Source: Listeria booriae
Lineage (GTDB): Bacteria > Bacillota > Bacilli > Lactobacillales > Listeriaceae
DNA: 64,000 bases
Assembly: GCF_000766865.1 (NCBI RefSeq)
Contig: NZ_JNFA01000030.1
Span: forward strand, 1-64,000
Direction of reading: 5' to 3'
A program made the position numbers and the translations under genes. Below are positions 28,607 to 38,560 of this stretch, piece by piece (position 1 is the stretch's first letter; every line of letters begins with the position of its first letter). The notes under the pieces were generated by a model, which worked only from the letters and a program-made list of their open reading frames with translations, ran no database searches and was not told the DNA's origin.

Positions 28607-29500
28607 ATGAATAAATTTGTAACTGTTACTGGTGTTATTGTTGTTAGTAGTTCGTTGTTGCTTGCGGGGTGCACTCCTGGGGATATCGATTCGTTCGCGG
28701 CGAAACAAACGCAAAATCAAGTGAAGCCTGGTGCTCAGATTAAGCTGGATGGCGCGGTGAATATTCGTGATTTAGGTGGTTATAAGGCGGCAAACGGGAA
28801 AACGATTAAGCCTCATAAGCTGATTCGTGCGGCCGAACTTACCAATCTTTCGAAGGATGATATTAAAAAGCTGACCGCTACATACAAGTTGGCGACGATT
28901 GTGGATTTCCGGACGGATTCGGAAGTAAAAGCAAAGCCTGACCCAACGATTAAGCATGTAGACTATATTCACGATTCGATTATGAAAGACAATGGCGCGT
29001 CCACTAGCATGGCTGACTTAATGAAGAGCTTGGCGACAATGGATAATCCGGAAGATTTCTTGATTGCTGCGAATAAAAGTTTCGTGACGGATCCGCAATC
29101 TATCGCTGGTTACAAATTATTTTTCCAAGAGCTGTTGGATAACAAAAATGGTGCGGTTCTCTGGCACTGCACGGCTGGTAAAGATCGGACTGGTTTTGGT
29201 ACAGCGCTCGTTCTGTCTGCACTTGGCGTAAAACAGGACACGATTATGAAGGATTTCTTGCTTTCCAACAAATATCGCGCGGCTGAGAACAAACAGACGC
29301 TGGATGCCCTTGCCAAACAAACCGATAATAAAAAGGTGCTGGACGGCATGAAAGCGATTCTTGAAGTTCGCCCAGCTTATCTGAACGCAGCGTTCGACGA
29401 AATCAAAGCCAAATACGGTAGCACAGACGCATTCCTCAAAAAAGGACTCGGACTTTCCGCAAAAGATATTCAAAAACTACAAAAAATGTATTTACAATAA
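28607..29500 (+). CDS. Tyrosine/lipid phosphatase lipoprotein (LipA-like)
   Basis: Surface lipoprotein of 297 aa. The signal peptide ends in lipobox LLLAGC (Cys 22). The dual-specificity phosphatase fold shows LDGAVNIRDLGGY near the N-terminus and the P-loop WHCTAGKDRTGFG carrying the catalytic Cys and Arg; the HCxxGKDRTG form is the one found in bacterial phosphatases acting on phosphotyrosine and phosphoinositides, including LipA of L. monocytogenes. A virulence role cannot be inferred for this species. GAGGAGGGG lies close before the ATG. Confidence 0.88.
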   Translation: MNKFVTVTGVIVVSSSLLLAGCTPGDIDSFAAKQTQNQVKPGAQIKLDGAVNIRDLGGYKAANGKTIKPHKLIRAAELTNLSKDDIKKLTATYKLATIVDFRTDSEVKAKPDPTIKHVDYIHDSIMKDNGASTSMADLMKSLATMDNPEDFLIAANKSFVTDPQSIAGYKLFFQELLDNKNGAVLWHCTAGKDRTGFGTALVLSALGVKQDTIMKDFLLSNKYRAAENKQTLDALAKQTDNKKVLDGMKAILEVRPAYLNAAFDEIKAKYGSTDAFLKKGLGLSAKDIQKLQKMYLQ

Positions 29501-29504
29501 AGGA

Positions 29505-29562
29505 AAAAATGTGATTGGCAAACCCGCGCAGAACAAAGCGCAAATTGCCAGTCACATTTTTG
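29505..29562. terminator. Bidirectional terminator
   Basis: 16-bp stem AAAATGTGATTGGCAA / TTGCCAGTCACATTTT (one G-U) between the convergent phosphatase and zinc-ribbon genes. Confidence 0.9.
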
Positions 29563-29566
29563 TTTA

Positions 29567-29824
29567 TTATTCGATTTCTTCTCCGTAAAACTTAGTTTTG
29601 GCACGGCAAATTGGGCATTTTACTTTGTGTTTCTCGCTTTTGCAATGGCCTTCGTTGTCTGGTGATACTAAACGATATGCTTTTTTAAGTAGCGGGATGG
29701 CGATGACTACGCCGATTAGTGTCATTAATGCGATGAAACCTAAGAAAATAAGGCTCGCCGCTACACCAATCACAAAGATTTTCTTTATTGTATGTCCTAG
29801 ATCAAAGCGTTCTTCCTCTTCCAT
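29567..29824 (-). CDS. Small membrane protein with zinc-ribbon-like tail
   Basis: Unrecognised protein of 85 aa: acidic N-terminus (MEEEERF), one long or two short hydrophobic spans (about residues 16-46), then a Cys/His tail (EGHCKSEKHKVKCPICRAK) that could bind zinc. Starts 6-8 nt after GGGAG. Function unknown. Confidence 0.65.
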   Translation of the reverse strand: MEEEERFDLGHTIKKIFVIGVAASLIFLGFIALMTLIGVVIAIPLLKKAYRLVSPDNEGHCKSEKHKVKCPICRAKTKFYGEEIE

Positions 29825-29873
29825 TTCGAATCAGCTCCCTAGATATTTTTTCTTCCAATTTCAGCATAACACG

Positions 29874-30689
29874 TTACTTCTCAAAATCAAGTAAAAACTG
29901 ACCGAGGCCACCAGTATCGTGATGTCCTGCGACGTAATCGGCAATCGCCAATGTTTCGGGAATGCTGTTTTCCATCGCAACGCCCATTTTGGCAAGTTCA
30001 ATCATGCCGATGTCGTTTTCGTTATCGCCAAATGCGATTGTTGTTTCTAAATCAAGCCAGCCTGCTTCATCTAAAAACGCTAAGCCATGCGCTTTATCAA
30101 TGCCTACGTTCATGATATCTACTAAAGTTTCGCCGGAAGACATGACTGATAATGGTAGTTTTGCCAAGGCATCGCGTACTGCTTGGCGCGTTTCTGCTTC
30201 GTCTGATAGTACGAGAACTTTTAGTGGGAACTCGCCTGCTTGAACGATTTCGCCAACAACATCATCTGTAATTGTTAGTGGAACTTGTTCGTTTTCTGGG
30301 AGTGTTTTGTTCGCTTTGAGGAATCCGGCAATTTTCCCAGTTGGGGTTGGGCCTAGAATACGCTCTGTCGTGTAGACGTGATAATCGACGCCATATTCGC
30401 GAACCGTTTCGATGACTTGCGCCAATAAATCATAGGAAATATCGCTTTTCATCAAGATTTCATTATTAACAAAATCACGTACTAGCGCACCGTTACACGA
30501 AATAACCGGCATCTTGATATCTAGTTCATGCACGAACGGCATGATCGCTAAATCAAGCCTTCCCGTCGCTAACACTAGTTTCTTGCCTGCCTTCTGCCAA
30601 TCCAATAATACTTCTTTATTTAGCGGCTGAATCTCTGCTCCACCTTTTGCAAGCAGCGTGCCGTCCATATCCGTTACAACTGTCTCCAT
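29874..30689 (-). CDS. Cof-type HAD-superfamily phosphatase
   Basis: Cytosolic sugar-phosphate phosphatase of the Cof/YidA type (271 aa). Motif I is VVTDMDGTLLAKGG (nucleophile and general acid Asp), motif II LVLATGR, motif IV AFGDNENDIGMI. It is the last gene after the ula regulator, only a few bases from its stop, so it probably belongs to the ascorbate transcript and may clear surplus sugar phosphate. GTG 30695 (5 nt after AAGGTGA) is an equally good start. Confidence 0.85.
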   Translation of the reverse strand: METVVTDMDGTLLAKGGAEIQPLNKEVLLDWQKAGKKLVLATGRLDLAIMPFVHELDIKMPVISCNGALVRDFVNNEILMKSDISYDLLAQVIETVREYGVDYHVYTTERILGPTPTGKIAGFLKANKTLPENEQVPLTITDDVVGEIVQAGEFPLKVLVLSDEAETRQAVRDALAKLPLSVMSSGETLVDIMNVGIDKAHGLAFLDEAGWLDLETTIAFGDNENDIGMIELAKMGVAMENSIPETLAIADYVAGHHDTGGLGQFLLDFEK

Positions 30690-30700
30690 TTTCACAAAAA

Positions 30701-32755
30701 TCACCTTCCAACACTCATTTGAAACGCCTCAAAAAGCTTCACGCCGTTTTCCAAGTTTGCCAAAAACGAAGAATTTAGTAGCACATCGAGCTCGAATAAA
30801 AGCGGGACATGCGTCATTTTTTCCTCGGTCGCTAGCAAAATAAATAAGTTTACCGATTCACCGTGTATACAAAATGGCTCCTTCACGTGCAACATGCTAA
30901 TGCCTGGCTGGAAAGAACCGTTTCGATAGTCCGTATGTAACAAAATCACGCCTTGAAACAAAATCATCAAACGTTTGTCTTCCATTACGTCATGCGCGAT
31001 TTGCTCCATGTACTCCGTCCTGATCCACTTGCGATCAAGCAACGGTTTGGCAAGCAGCGACAACACATCCGTAAGCGACTCCACCTGCTCCTCTTCGAAA
31101 AACAATTCCTCTTTCCGAAAATCAGCTAGCGTCACTAAATCCGAATGCACCACTGCGCGATCCTCATCGGTATACAACAACTCCACTTGGTCAAGCAATC
31201 GCTCATCCGGGGCGCCATTACTACTCGAATTATAAAGCAGTTTGCGCAACTTGTCACGCCTTCCCATCACCTTATCCGGACTCTTCTTAATATTAAAAAG
31301 CCGCCGCTTATCCTCCTCAGACAGCACAGCCCCAACATAAATCGTCTGCCCCGTCGTATGAATATACTGCATATCCGTCGTCACACAAAAATTAATTTTC
31401 TGATTCAAAAATGGCGCCATTCCCGTTGAAAAAATGCCTTCCAATACCATCTCGGGCAACAATTGCTTAATTTGCGTCGCTAAAAGGGAATTTAGCACAT
31501 CTGCATAATCCGACACAATAATCCATTTCGCCGGCGCCTTCTTGGACTGTTCTTTCACAATCGCCTCTTCGAAAAACAACGCAATGCCCGCAATTTCTTG
31601 TTTTGTTAAACCATGGGCAAAATATTTCTGGAAAAGCCAGTTCGGCGATAAAGTTTGAACCATTTTTTCAGTGAGGCGGAATACTTTTTGATACTGTTTG
31701 GAGATTTCGTGTAGAACTGGTGGATGGATTTTGATTTGGAAAACATGGCGGTAATGAATGACTTTGATGTGGGTTTGAATGTTTTCTACCAGGCGATAGC
31801 GTAATTTGAAGTAGATTCCTGAAATTTGTTCGAAGATAGTAACCATTGTTTCGGTCAACTGGACGAGTTCTTCAAACGGGGAACTTTTGAAATGGCCGTC
31901 TACGTTTTTTTCTACGCAAAGAAGAAGCATGCCGTAATAGAGTGCCTCTTCTTGGGGAACGGGTTGCTGGAACACTTGGGAGACAACGCTTAGCATCGTG
32001 TCCGCCGCCCGATATTCCAGCCGTTCCATAATTACAATTCGTTCGGAAATTTGCCATTCTGGATGTTTTCCCGCATCACTCCGCCGCGCAAAAAGCAACA
32101 TTGCCTGCGCTAGCCGCTTTACATCGTTTCCCGAAATCTCCTTGTTCAAAATCTGTTCGGTCTGCCGCAAAGCCGCCTCTAAGTCCGCCAGTTGCGCACA
32201 ATCTAGAGCCACAACCCGCGCTAAAAAAGTAAAAGTCTGCTCTTGGCCACCCTCACCCATTCTGTGAATCACTTGGTAAATCTGCGTCCGCCGCTCCCGC
32301 TCCGACATATCTAAAAAATAGCCACGCGCCTTGCTCGACAACACTTCTCGGCTCTCCTTCAGCGACGCAATGTCCTTTACAATCGTATTTCGCGAAACAT
32401 CGAAAATCTCCATAAAGTCGCGCAAAAACCATTTTCTTAATTCCAGTAAGATTAATAATTCCAAGACTTGTCTGCGTTCGCTCGTTTTTAACGTATATTG
32501 GTGCGTTTCACTTTCTGCCAGCCAGTCTTTGATTTGGTCGGCTTGTTCTGTATTAATAACCAAACCACCACCTGTTTTGCGGTAAACAGGCGGTAATTTG
32601 ACATGTCGCAACATCGTATCTAATTTTTCGGTGTAGTAATAGATCATTCGGCGGGAAAGCCCTGCTGCGTTGGCCATCGCCGTAATACTCGAAATCTCTA
32701 GGCGTTCGCTTAAAATTTTAAGGAATAAGCAGTAATTCGTATCTAAATGTAGCAT
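30701..32755 (-). CDS. PRD-containing regulator of the ascorbate operon
   Basis: MtlR/BglG-type activator of 684 aa: N-terminal helix-turn-helix modules (SSITAMANAAGLSRRMIYYY and FDVSRNTIVKDIASL), two PRDs (about 170-390), an EIIB-like domain whose usual Cys is replaced (WIIVSDYADVLNS), and an EIIA-like C-terminal domain with a possible phospho-His in VILLHTDY. The position inside the ula cluster indicates control of L-ascorbate genes. ATG 32755 is chosen; a TTG start at 32776 has no ribosome binding site. Confidence 0.85.
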   Translation of the reverse strand: MLHLDTNYCLFLKILSERLEISSITAMANAAGLSRRMIYYYTEKLDTMLRHVKLPPVYRKTGGGLVINTEQADQIKDWLAESETHQYTLKTSERRQVLELLILLELRKWFLRDFMEIFDVSRNTIVKDIASLKESREVLSSKARGYFLDMSERERRTQIYQVIHRMGEGGQEQTFTFLARVVALDCAQLADLEAALRQTEQILNKEISGNDVKRLAQAMLLFARRSDAGKHPEWQISERIVIMERLEYRAADTMLSVVSQVFQQPVPQEEALYYGMLLLCVEKNVDGHFKSSPFEELVQLTETMVTIFEQISGIYFKLRYRLVENIQTHIKVIHYRHVFQIKIHPPVLHEISKQYQKVFRLTEKMVQTLSPNWLFQKYFAHGLTKQEIAGIALFFEEAIVKEQSKKAPAKWIIVSDYADVLNSLLATQIKQLLPEMVLEGIFSTGMAPFLNQKINFCVTTDMQYIHTTGQTIYVGAVLSEEDKRRLFNIKKSPDKVMGRRDKLRKLLYNSSSNGAPDERLLDQVELLYTDEDRAVVHSDLVTLADFRKEELFFEEEQVESLTDVLSLLAKPLLDRKWIRTEYMEQIAHDVMEDKRLMILFQGVILLHTDYRNGSFQPGISMLHVKEPFCIHGESVNLFILLATEEKMTHVPLLFELDVLLNSSFLANLENGVKLFEAFQMSVGR

Positions 32756-32806
32756 TTTCTTCGCCTGCCTTTGCAAGTAAGGTTTCTAACACCATCATAT
32801 CACAAA

Positions 32807-33526
32807 CTACTTCTGGCCATAGTATGCGTCCACGCCATGTTTCCGGTAGTAATGTTTGTCTAAAAGATAACCCGGAATCGCCGTCAAATCATGCTCTAAT
32901 TGCTCCGATTGGAACGCCATATCCGCTACTTCATCTAAAATCAAACTATGTTCCACCGCCTTGGCCGCCGTTTTGCCCCATGTAAAGGGACCGTGACTGC
33001 TCACAATCACACCCGGAACTGCATTTGGATCGAGTCCGCGATTTTTGAAAGTTTCTACAATCACGTTTCCCGTCTCCACTTCATAATCTTGCGCAATCTC
33101 CGTCACTGTCAACTCGCGCGTACAAGGAACTTGGCCGTAGAAAGCATCGGCATGCGTTGTCCCGTAAGCTGGAATGTCGCGTTTCGCCTGCGCCCAAGCC
33201 ACCGCCCACTTCGAATGCGTATGCACAACCGCTCCGATTTCAGGAAATTCCCGATACAAAATCACATGTGTCGCCAAGTCCGACGAAGGAGCCAAAGCGT
33301 CTTCCATCAGCGTTTTGCCGTCCAAATCCGTCACGACCATGTCCTCTGCCCGCATCACGTCATACGCGACACCACTTGGTTTTATCACAATCACGCCGAG
33401 TTCCCGATCAATCACGCTCACATTTCCCCACGTTAATTTCACGAGTCCCGCTTTTGGTAACGCCAAGTTCGCCTCAAACACCTCTTGCTTCAAAACTGCC
33501 AAACGCTTGCTGTCCAATGTAATCAT
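32807..33526 (-). CDS. ulaF: L-ribulose-5-phosphate 4-epimerase
   Basis: Class II aldolase-fold epimerase (239 aa) converting L-ribulose 5-phosphate to D-xylulose 5-phosphate, the last step of ascorbate breakdown. N-terminal [19 protein letters not shown], zinc His pair in VVHTHS and the third His in VSSHGPF. AGGAGG lies 6 nt before ATG 33526. Its first 53 nt overlap the end of ulaE in another frame, unusually long, but both ends look genuine. Confidence 0.92.
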   Translation of the reverse strand: MITLDSKRLAVLKQEVFEANLALPKAGLVKLTWGNVSVIDRELGVIVIKPSGVAYDVMRAEDMVVTDLDGKTLMEDALAPSSDLATHVILYREFPEIGAVVHTHSKWAVAWAQAKRDIPAYGTTHADAFYGQVPCTRELTVTEIAQDYEVETGNVIVETFKNRGLDPNAVPGVIVSSHGPFTWGKTAAKAVEHSLILDEVADMAFQSEQLEHDLTAIPGYLLDKHYYRKHGVDAYYGQK

Positions 33527-34376
33527 AGCCTGCCTCCTTCCATTTTGCCGTCAAAAAGGCTACTGCATCTTTGATTTCTTCGCGCGGATTTTCACTCGTC
33601 TCGCTCCACATTTCAATCAAGAAAGCCCCCGCGTAGTTCTGATTTTTCAGCGTTCGGAAACAGCCGACAAAATCAACACAGCCAGTGCCGAACGGGACAT
33701 TTTTAAATTTTCCAGGCGAATCCGCCGTCACCGCAAGCGTATCTTTCACATGCACCGCCGCGATTTGCGTCATGCCGAGTGCTAGCTCTTGTCCCGCGTC
33801 ATTTTCAGGCCAAGCCGACAAATTTCCGATGTCCGGATAGACGAGCAACCACGGCGAATCCACTTGCGTCTTGATCTCCATATATTTCGAAATCGAGCTC
33901 ATAAACGGGTCATCCATAATTTCGATGGCCAGCGTCACTTGTTTTGCCGACGCCCAGTCACACGCTTTGCGCAAATTTTCGATAAAAAGGGCTCGCGTTG
34001 CCACACTTTTAGTCTCATAATACACATCATAACCCGCCAGTTGAATCACGCGAACGCCGATATCACTCGCCAAATCAATCGCTTTTTTCATCAAAACAAG
34101 CCCAGCATCGCGCACCGCCGCATCATGCGAACCTAGCGGAAAACGGCGATGACCGCTCAAACAAATCGTCGGAATCCGCACACCCGTCGCAAAAACCGCG
34201 TCCACAATCGCCAGCCGTTCCTCATGCGACCAATCAAGCCTGGCCAGCCGCGCATCCGTCTCATCAATCGACATCTCCACAAAATCAAAACCAAGCTCCC
34301 GTGCCATTTCCAATCGCGCCAGCCACGTCAAATCCGCCGGTAACGCTTTTTCATAAATCCCAAGAGGGTTCACCAT
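33474..34376 (-). CDS. ulaE: L-xylulose/L-ribulose-5-phosphate 3-epimerase
   Basis: TIM-barrel epimerase of 300 aa, second-last step of ascorbate breakdown (L-xylulose 5-phosphate to L-ribulose 5-phosphate). Motifs are [11 protein letters not shown] at the N-terminus, [23 protein letters not shown] and the metal-site residues in HVKDT and IEMWSE. ATG 34376 lies 7 nt after the ulaD stop with GGGGGTGAGA upstream; the 40-residue extension to 34496 is within ulaD and not real. The C-terminus runs slightly longer than E. coli UlaE. Confidence 0.9.
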   Translation of the reverse strand: MVNPLGIYEKALPADLTWLARLEMARELGFDFVEMSIDETDARLARLDWSHEERLAIVDAVFATGVRIPTICLSGHRRFPLGSHDAAVRDAGLVLMKKAIDLASDIGVRVIQLAGYDVYYETKSVATRALFIENLRKACDWASAKQVTLAIEIMDDPFMSSISKYMEIKTQVDSPWLLVYPDIGNLSAWPENDAGQELALGMTQIAAVHVKDTLAVTADSPGKFKNVPFGTGCVDFVGCFRTLKNQNYAGAFLIEMWSETSENPREEIKDAVAFLTAKWKEAGYDYIGQQAFGSFEARGV

Positions 34377-34383
34377 TCGCGTC

Positions 34384-35022
34384 TCACCCCCAAATCCGCG
34401 CAATTTCCGCTTTGAACTCCCGAGCCGCCTGTCTAGGGTCAGCCGCATCACGAATCCCGCGTCCCGCAATAAACGTAAACACATCGATCCCCGCAAAAAG
34501 TGGCAATGTCTCCACCTCGAGGCCGCCCGTCACCGAAACCTTGAATCCCATCTCGACCAACCGACGAATCTTCGCCAAGTCCTTCTCGCCCCAAGTCTCA
34601 CCAGCCAAAAGCGCATCACGACTTTGATGATACACCACTTGCGTCAAGCCAGCCTGCTTCCATTTCGCGGCCAGCTCAAACGTCCAATCACCATAAAGCT
34701 CCACCTGCAAGTCCTGCACTTCCTTCAAAGCCGCCTGCATCGTCGGAATCGTCGCACAGCAAATCACCGTCATCCAATCCGCACCAGCATCCGCGCAATT
34801 TTTGGCCACCGTCCCGCCTGCGTCCGCACATTTCGTATCCGCCAAAATCGTTTTTTCAGGGTACAGCGCCCGCAAACAACGCACCGCTTCCATCCCTTCC
34901 GCGAGGCAAAGAATCGTCCCTGCCTCAATCACGTCCACCTCATCACCGACCTGCGAAATCGAAGCCAGCGCCTCACTCAACACGCCATTATCCAGCGCAA
35001 TTTGTAATTTTGGTAAAGCCAT
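34384..35022 (-). CDS. ulaD: 3-keto-L-gulonate-6-phosphate decarboxylase
   Basis: OMPDC-superfamily TIM-barrel (212 aa) that decarboxylates 3-keto-L-gulonate 6-phosphate to L-xylulose 5-phosphate. Catalytic signature is [13 protein letters not shown], with the phosphate site in [13 protein letters not shown] 35022 (LPKLQIALD start) is preferred; a GTG at 35031 only 1-2 nt after the ulaC stop is possible. Confidence 0.92.
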   Translation of the reverse strand: MALPKLQIALDNGVLSEALASISQVGDEVDVIEAGTILCLAEGMEAVRCLRALYPEKTILADTKCADAGGTVAKNCADAGADWMTVICCATIPTMQAALKEVQDLQVELYGDWTFELAAKWKQAGLTQVVYHQSRDALLAGETWGEKDLAKIRRLVEMGFKVSVTGGLEVETLPLFAGIDVFTFIAGRGIRDAADPRQAAREFKAEIARIWG

Positions 35023-35031
35023 TCCATTCAC

Positions 35032-35511
35032 TCATCCCTTCTCCGTCACGTACTGCGTCACATCCGCATCATCAATCATCGCCAAAACCTCCGCGACATC
35101 CCGCATCGCACCCAATCGCGCAATCACGTCCGGCATCTCAAACACCGCCACAATCTGTGGAATCGCAACCCCCGTATGAATCTCCGCCGACGTCGCCGCA
35201 AGCGTCACCAATACCGACACCGCTTTCCCGTCAGAAAAAGTCACCGGCTCCTTCAACGTTACCAAACTAAACGCATCCCGATTCACACCATCTTCCGGTC
35301 TCGCATGCGGCATCGCCATCCCTGGCATCAACACATAATACGGCCCATAATGTTCCGTCGAATCAATAATCGCCTGCGCATAGCCCGCGTCCACCGCACC
35401 ACTTTTCACAAGCGGCGACACCGCCACACGTACCGCCTCCTGCCAAGAATCCGCATCCGCCTGCAACAAAATCGAGTCATTGTCCACCAAAGCCTGCTTC
35501 AAAGACAACAT
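35032..35511 (-). CDS. ulaC: PTS EIIA, ascorbate family
   Basis: Phosphocarrier of 159 aa. Phospho-His in GMAMPHARPEDG; general fit to UlaC/EIIA type 2. ATG 35511 has GAGGAGG 7 nt upstream and overlaps the end of ulaB, so the pair is coupled. Delivers phosphate to UlaB. Confidence 0.92.
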   Translation of the reverse strand: MLSLKQALVDNDSILLQADADSWQEAVRVAVSPLVKSGAVDAGYAQAIIDSTEHYGPYYVLMPGMAMPHARPEDGVNRDAFSLVTLKEPVTFSDGKAVSVLVTLAATSAEIHTGVAIPQIVAVFEMPDVIARLGAMRDVAEVLAMIDDADVTQYVTEKG

Positions 35512-35513
35512 CG

Positions 35514-35804
35514 TCACACCTCCTCACTCACCAAACCGCTCAATTTCTCCTTAATTTCCGCATCATCCATCAAGTTATCCAACCCAACAAGCGAACCCTG
35601 CGTCCGCCCATCCAACTCATGAATCAAATGCTTCGAAGCCACCACAATATCATAGCCTCCCGCCTGTGATTTCGCCTCTCCAACACTACAATAATCGACC
35701 TTAAAGTCCGCCACACCAATTTCCCGCAACGCCTTTTCAATCTTCATTTTAATCACCATACTAGAACCCATTCCATTCCCACAAGCCGCTAAAACCTTCA
35801 ACAT
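35514..35804 (-). CDS. ulaB: PTS EIIB, ascorbate family
   Basis: Phosphocarrier of 96 aa with the active Cys in LAACGNGMGSSMVIKMK and the UlaB-type SVGEA/ASKHL segments. Three in-frame ATG codons exist (35813, 35810, 35804); the last has the best spacing to AGAGG and gives the family length. Partner of UlaA and UlaC. Confidence 0.92.
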   Translation of the reverse strand: MLKVLAACGNGMGSSMVIKMKIEKALREIGVADFKVDYCSVGEAKSQAGGYDIVVASKHLIHELDGRTQGSLVGLDNLMDDAEIKEKLSGLVSEEV

Positions 35805-35828
35805 GTTCATCATCCTCTTTTCATATTT

Positions 35829-37259
35829 TTATTCTAACCCTTGATCATACGCATTTCTGTCTTTCGCACGCAAATATTGCAACCACGGAATCGCCAGCAA
35901 GAACACCACAACAATCAAGAACCCGAAGCGACCTAAGTAATCCATCGCCACACCAGCCCACGGCCAGAACAACTCGAAATCAATGTTCCCATGCCAACCG
36001 CCGAACTTGTACAGCCCGAAAAACACAACCGCAAAAGCACTAATCGCCACCTGCAAAATTCCCGAAACAAACGAGCAAATCATCGCAGCCCGCGTTCCAC
36101 CACGCTTATTCGCATAAATCGCAATTGTCGCATTATCAAAGAACACCGGCACAAATCCCGTAATAATCAGGACTGGCGAATGAAACACCATCAACCCAAT
36201 AATCGTGATAAACTGCCCAACCGCTCCAAAAATAAAGCCAAACAAAATCGCGTTCGGAGGCGCAAAATTATACGTCGCCGCACAATCCACCGCAGGAAGT
36301 GACCCCGGCAAAATCCGATTCGAGATCCCTTGGAAAGAAGTCGTCAATTCCGCCACAAACATCCGCACCCCTTGCATCAAAATCGCTAAGTAAACCGCAA
36401 AATAAAGCGACTGCGACAAAATATACATTGGAAAAGAAGTCGTCGGCGTAAACAACGGATTAATCTCACGTAAATAATCCTCACCAAGCACCGACATAAT
36501 AATCCCGAAGAACAGCAACATCAAAGTTCCCGTCGCCACGATATTATCATGGAAAATCGACAACCATTTTGGCAATTTTATATTTTCAAGGTTCTTCTTA
36601 GGATCACCAAGTTTTCCAGCGACCTTATCCGTAATCCAAATCGCAAACATCTGCTGATGACCTACCGCAAAACCAGCATTCCCAGTCAAACGCTGCGTCG
36701 GACCAACCGTCAAATTAGAAGCAACCGCCCAGTACAGCCCAACGAGCACACCAACCATAATTGCCCCCGTCATATTCCGATACTCAGGGAAAATAAAGAA
36801 CACCATCCACGTCACCGTCGTCGCCTGCTGCACCATAATATGCCCCGTAATAAACAGCGTCCGCAACTTCGTAAACTTGCGCAACAGCACAACGACAATA
36901 TTAAGTACAAACCCAATCAGCAACGAAATCATCGTCCACGAAGTCGTCAAACCAATCGATTCCAACGCCGCATTCACCGCATTAAGTCCAAAATAAGGAT
37001 CAATAACCGCCGCGTCTAACCCAAACCGATCCGAAAGCCCCGCTAAGATTGGCCGAAACGTCGTAACAAGCCCAGCCGCCCCAACGTTCAAGATCATATA
37101 ACCGACCGTCGCCTTCACAAATCCCGCAAAGCACTCATAAATCGGTTTTCGCAGCAACACATACCCAATAAAAACAATAATCCCCACGAAAAATTCCGGC
37201 TTCTGCAAAATATTATTCGCAAACCACTCAAACCCATTCAACAAAAAATCCAAGCTCAC
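35829..37259 (-). CDS. ulaA: PTS EIIC, ascorbate family
   Basis: L-ascorbate permease, 476 aa, with about eleven to twelve hydrophobic spans. Typical UlaA features are the start (ANNILQKPEFFVGIIVFIGY) and the conserved middle TGNAGFAVGHQQMF. Together with UlaB and UlaC it imports ascorbate as the 6-phosphate. Located between ulaG and ulaB. Confidence 0.93.
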   Translation of the reverse strand: MSLDFLLNGFEWFANNILQKPEFFVGIIVFIGYVLLRKPIYECFAGFVKATVGYMILNVGAAGLVTTFRPILAGLSDRFGLDAAVIDPYFGLNAVNAALESIGLTTSWTMISLLIGFVLNIVVVLLRKFTKLRTLFITGHIMVQQATTVTWMVFFIFPEYRNMTGAIMVGVLVGLYWAVASNLTVGPTQRLTGNAGFAVGHQQMFAIWITDKVAGKLGDPKKNLENIKLPKWLSIFHDNIVATGTLMLLFFGIIMSVLGEDYLREINPLFTPTTSFPMYILSQSLYFAVYLAILMQGVRMFVAELTTSFQGISNRILPGSLPAVDCAATYNFAPPNAILFGFIFGAVGQFITIIGLMVFHSPVLIITGFVPVFFDNATIAIYANKRGGTRAAMICSFVSGILQVAISAFAVVFFGLYKFGGWHGNIDFELFWPWAGVAMDYLGRFGFLIVVVFLLAIPWLQYLRAKDRNAYDQGLE

Positions 37260-37291
37260 CCACTCCTTTTAAGTTTCATCAAGCTGAACAT

Positions 37292-38356
37292 TTACAAGAA
37301 CGAAGGGAACGGCATATCCGCATCCACCGCAAAAACATCATCAAAACCGCGCGGATAATGGTATTCCAACTTATCCTTATCCAGCGGGAACGTAAATTTC
37401 CCACCAACTTGCCAAATAAATGGCTTAAACTGATAATCTAGGCGATGTTTTTTCGCTTCCCACAGCATCGTAATTTCTTTCGGGTCCGCCTGAAAATTCG
37501 CCCAAATATCGTAATGCACCGGAATCACGACTTCCGCATTTAGCGATTCCGCCATCCGCAACATATCAACAGACGTCACCTTGTCCGTAATCCCGCGTGG
37601 ATTCTCACCATATGCACCAAGCGCCACATCAATTTTGTGGTCATTTCCATGTTTCGCAAACTGATTCGAATAATGCGAATCCCCCGCATGATACAGCGAA
37701 CCGCCCGACGTATTGAAAAGATAGTTCACCGCCACCTCATCCATATCCATCGGCATTTTGCCAGCAAGCGTCACATCTTCCGGAACCGTCACCAACGCCG
37801 TCCGATCAAACGCCTCCAACACAACGATTTCCACATCTTTCACCTTCACAACATCACCTGGATGCACCACAATACAACGCTCTTTCGGCACACCCCAACC
37901 AGTCCAAATGTCCACACACGCTTGCGGCCCAATAAACGGCACATCCTCCGCACAATTTTGCATCACCGCAGCCGCCGTATTAATATCAATATGATCCGAA
38001 TGAAAATGCGTCACAACCAGCGCGTCCAAATCCTTAATCGCAAACGGATCAATCACAAACGGCATCGTCCGCAAATTCGGCTGCAACTTCTTACACCCGC
38101 TCATCCGCTGCATTTGGTGTCCATCCTTCATCCACTGATTCTTGCGCGTCTGTTTCCCAGTCCCACACCACAAATCCACCAACAAATTCGTGTTCTCATG
38201 CGTCTTCAACCAAATCCCCGTACACCCAAGCCACCACATCGAAAAAGTCCCCTGTTCCACAACAGTCTCCTCAATCTCCTCATTCAACCAAGTTCCCCAC
38301 TCCGGAAACGTATTCAAAATCCAAGACTCTCTAGTAACCTCATTAATTTTCGCCAT
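37292..38356 (-). CDS. ulaG: L-ascorbate-6-phosphate lactonase
   Basis: Metallo-beta-lactamase-fold lactonase (354 aa) that opens L-ascorbate 6-phosphate to 3-keto-L-gulonate 6-phosphate. The metal motif is [11 protein letters not shown]; further metal ligands appear in [10 protein letters not shown] and VIPVHYD. Full family length. First gene of the ula operon; GAGGAG precedes the ATG. Confidence 0.94.
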   Translation of the reverse strand: MAKINEVTRESWILNTFPEWGTWLNEEIEETVVEQGTFSMWWLGCTGIWLKTHENTNLLVDLWCGTGKQTRKNQWMKDGHQMQRMSGCKKLQPNLRTMPFVIDPFAIKDLDALVVTHFHSDHIDINTAAAVMQNCAEDVPFIGPQACVDIWTGWGVPKERCIVVHPGDVVKVKDVEIVVLEAFDRTALVTVPEDVTLAGKMPMDMDEVAVNYLFNTSGGSLYHAGDSHYSNQFAKHGNDHKIDVALGAYGENPRGITDKVTSVDMLRMAESLNAEVVIPVHYDIWANFQADPKEITMLWEAKKHRLDYQFKPFIWQVGGKFTFPLDKDKLEYHYPRGFDDVFAVDADMPFPSFL

Positions 38357-38379
38357 CTTCCCAACTCCTCATCCATTTT

Positions 38380-38393
38380 AGTAAGCGCTTTAT
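38380..38393 (-). promoter_or_regulatory. Candidate cre upstream of ulaG
   Basis: ATAAAGCGCTTACT on the minus strand matches 12 of 14 cre positions with the palindromic AAGCGCTT core, 24 nt before ulaG. A -10-like TATAGC (38404-38399) sits just upstream, so CcpA bound here could block the transcript start. Confidence 0.45.
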
Positions 38394-38432
38394 TTCTTGC
38401 TATACACTTATCTTACGAGAATTAGGCACACG

Positions 38433-38477
38433 AAAAAAGACCAACCTATACACAGTGAGGGTGTACGTGGGTGGTCT
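38433..38477 (-). terminator. Terminator after the second beta-helix gene
   Basis: AAGACCACCCACGTACAC / GTGTATAGGTTGGTCTT arms (one bulge) followed by TTTTTT on the minus strand, between the beta-helix gene (stop 38561) and the ula promoter. Confidence 0.8.
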
Positions 38478-38560
38478 TGTTTAGTTTGTTGGTTGATTTT
38501 TATTCTAAGCGAGTAGAATCAGTACCATTAATTTAGTGACTCCATTTTCTTCAGAGTTTT

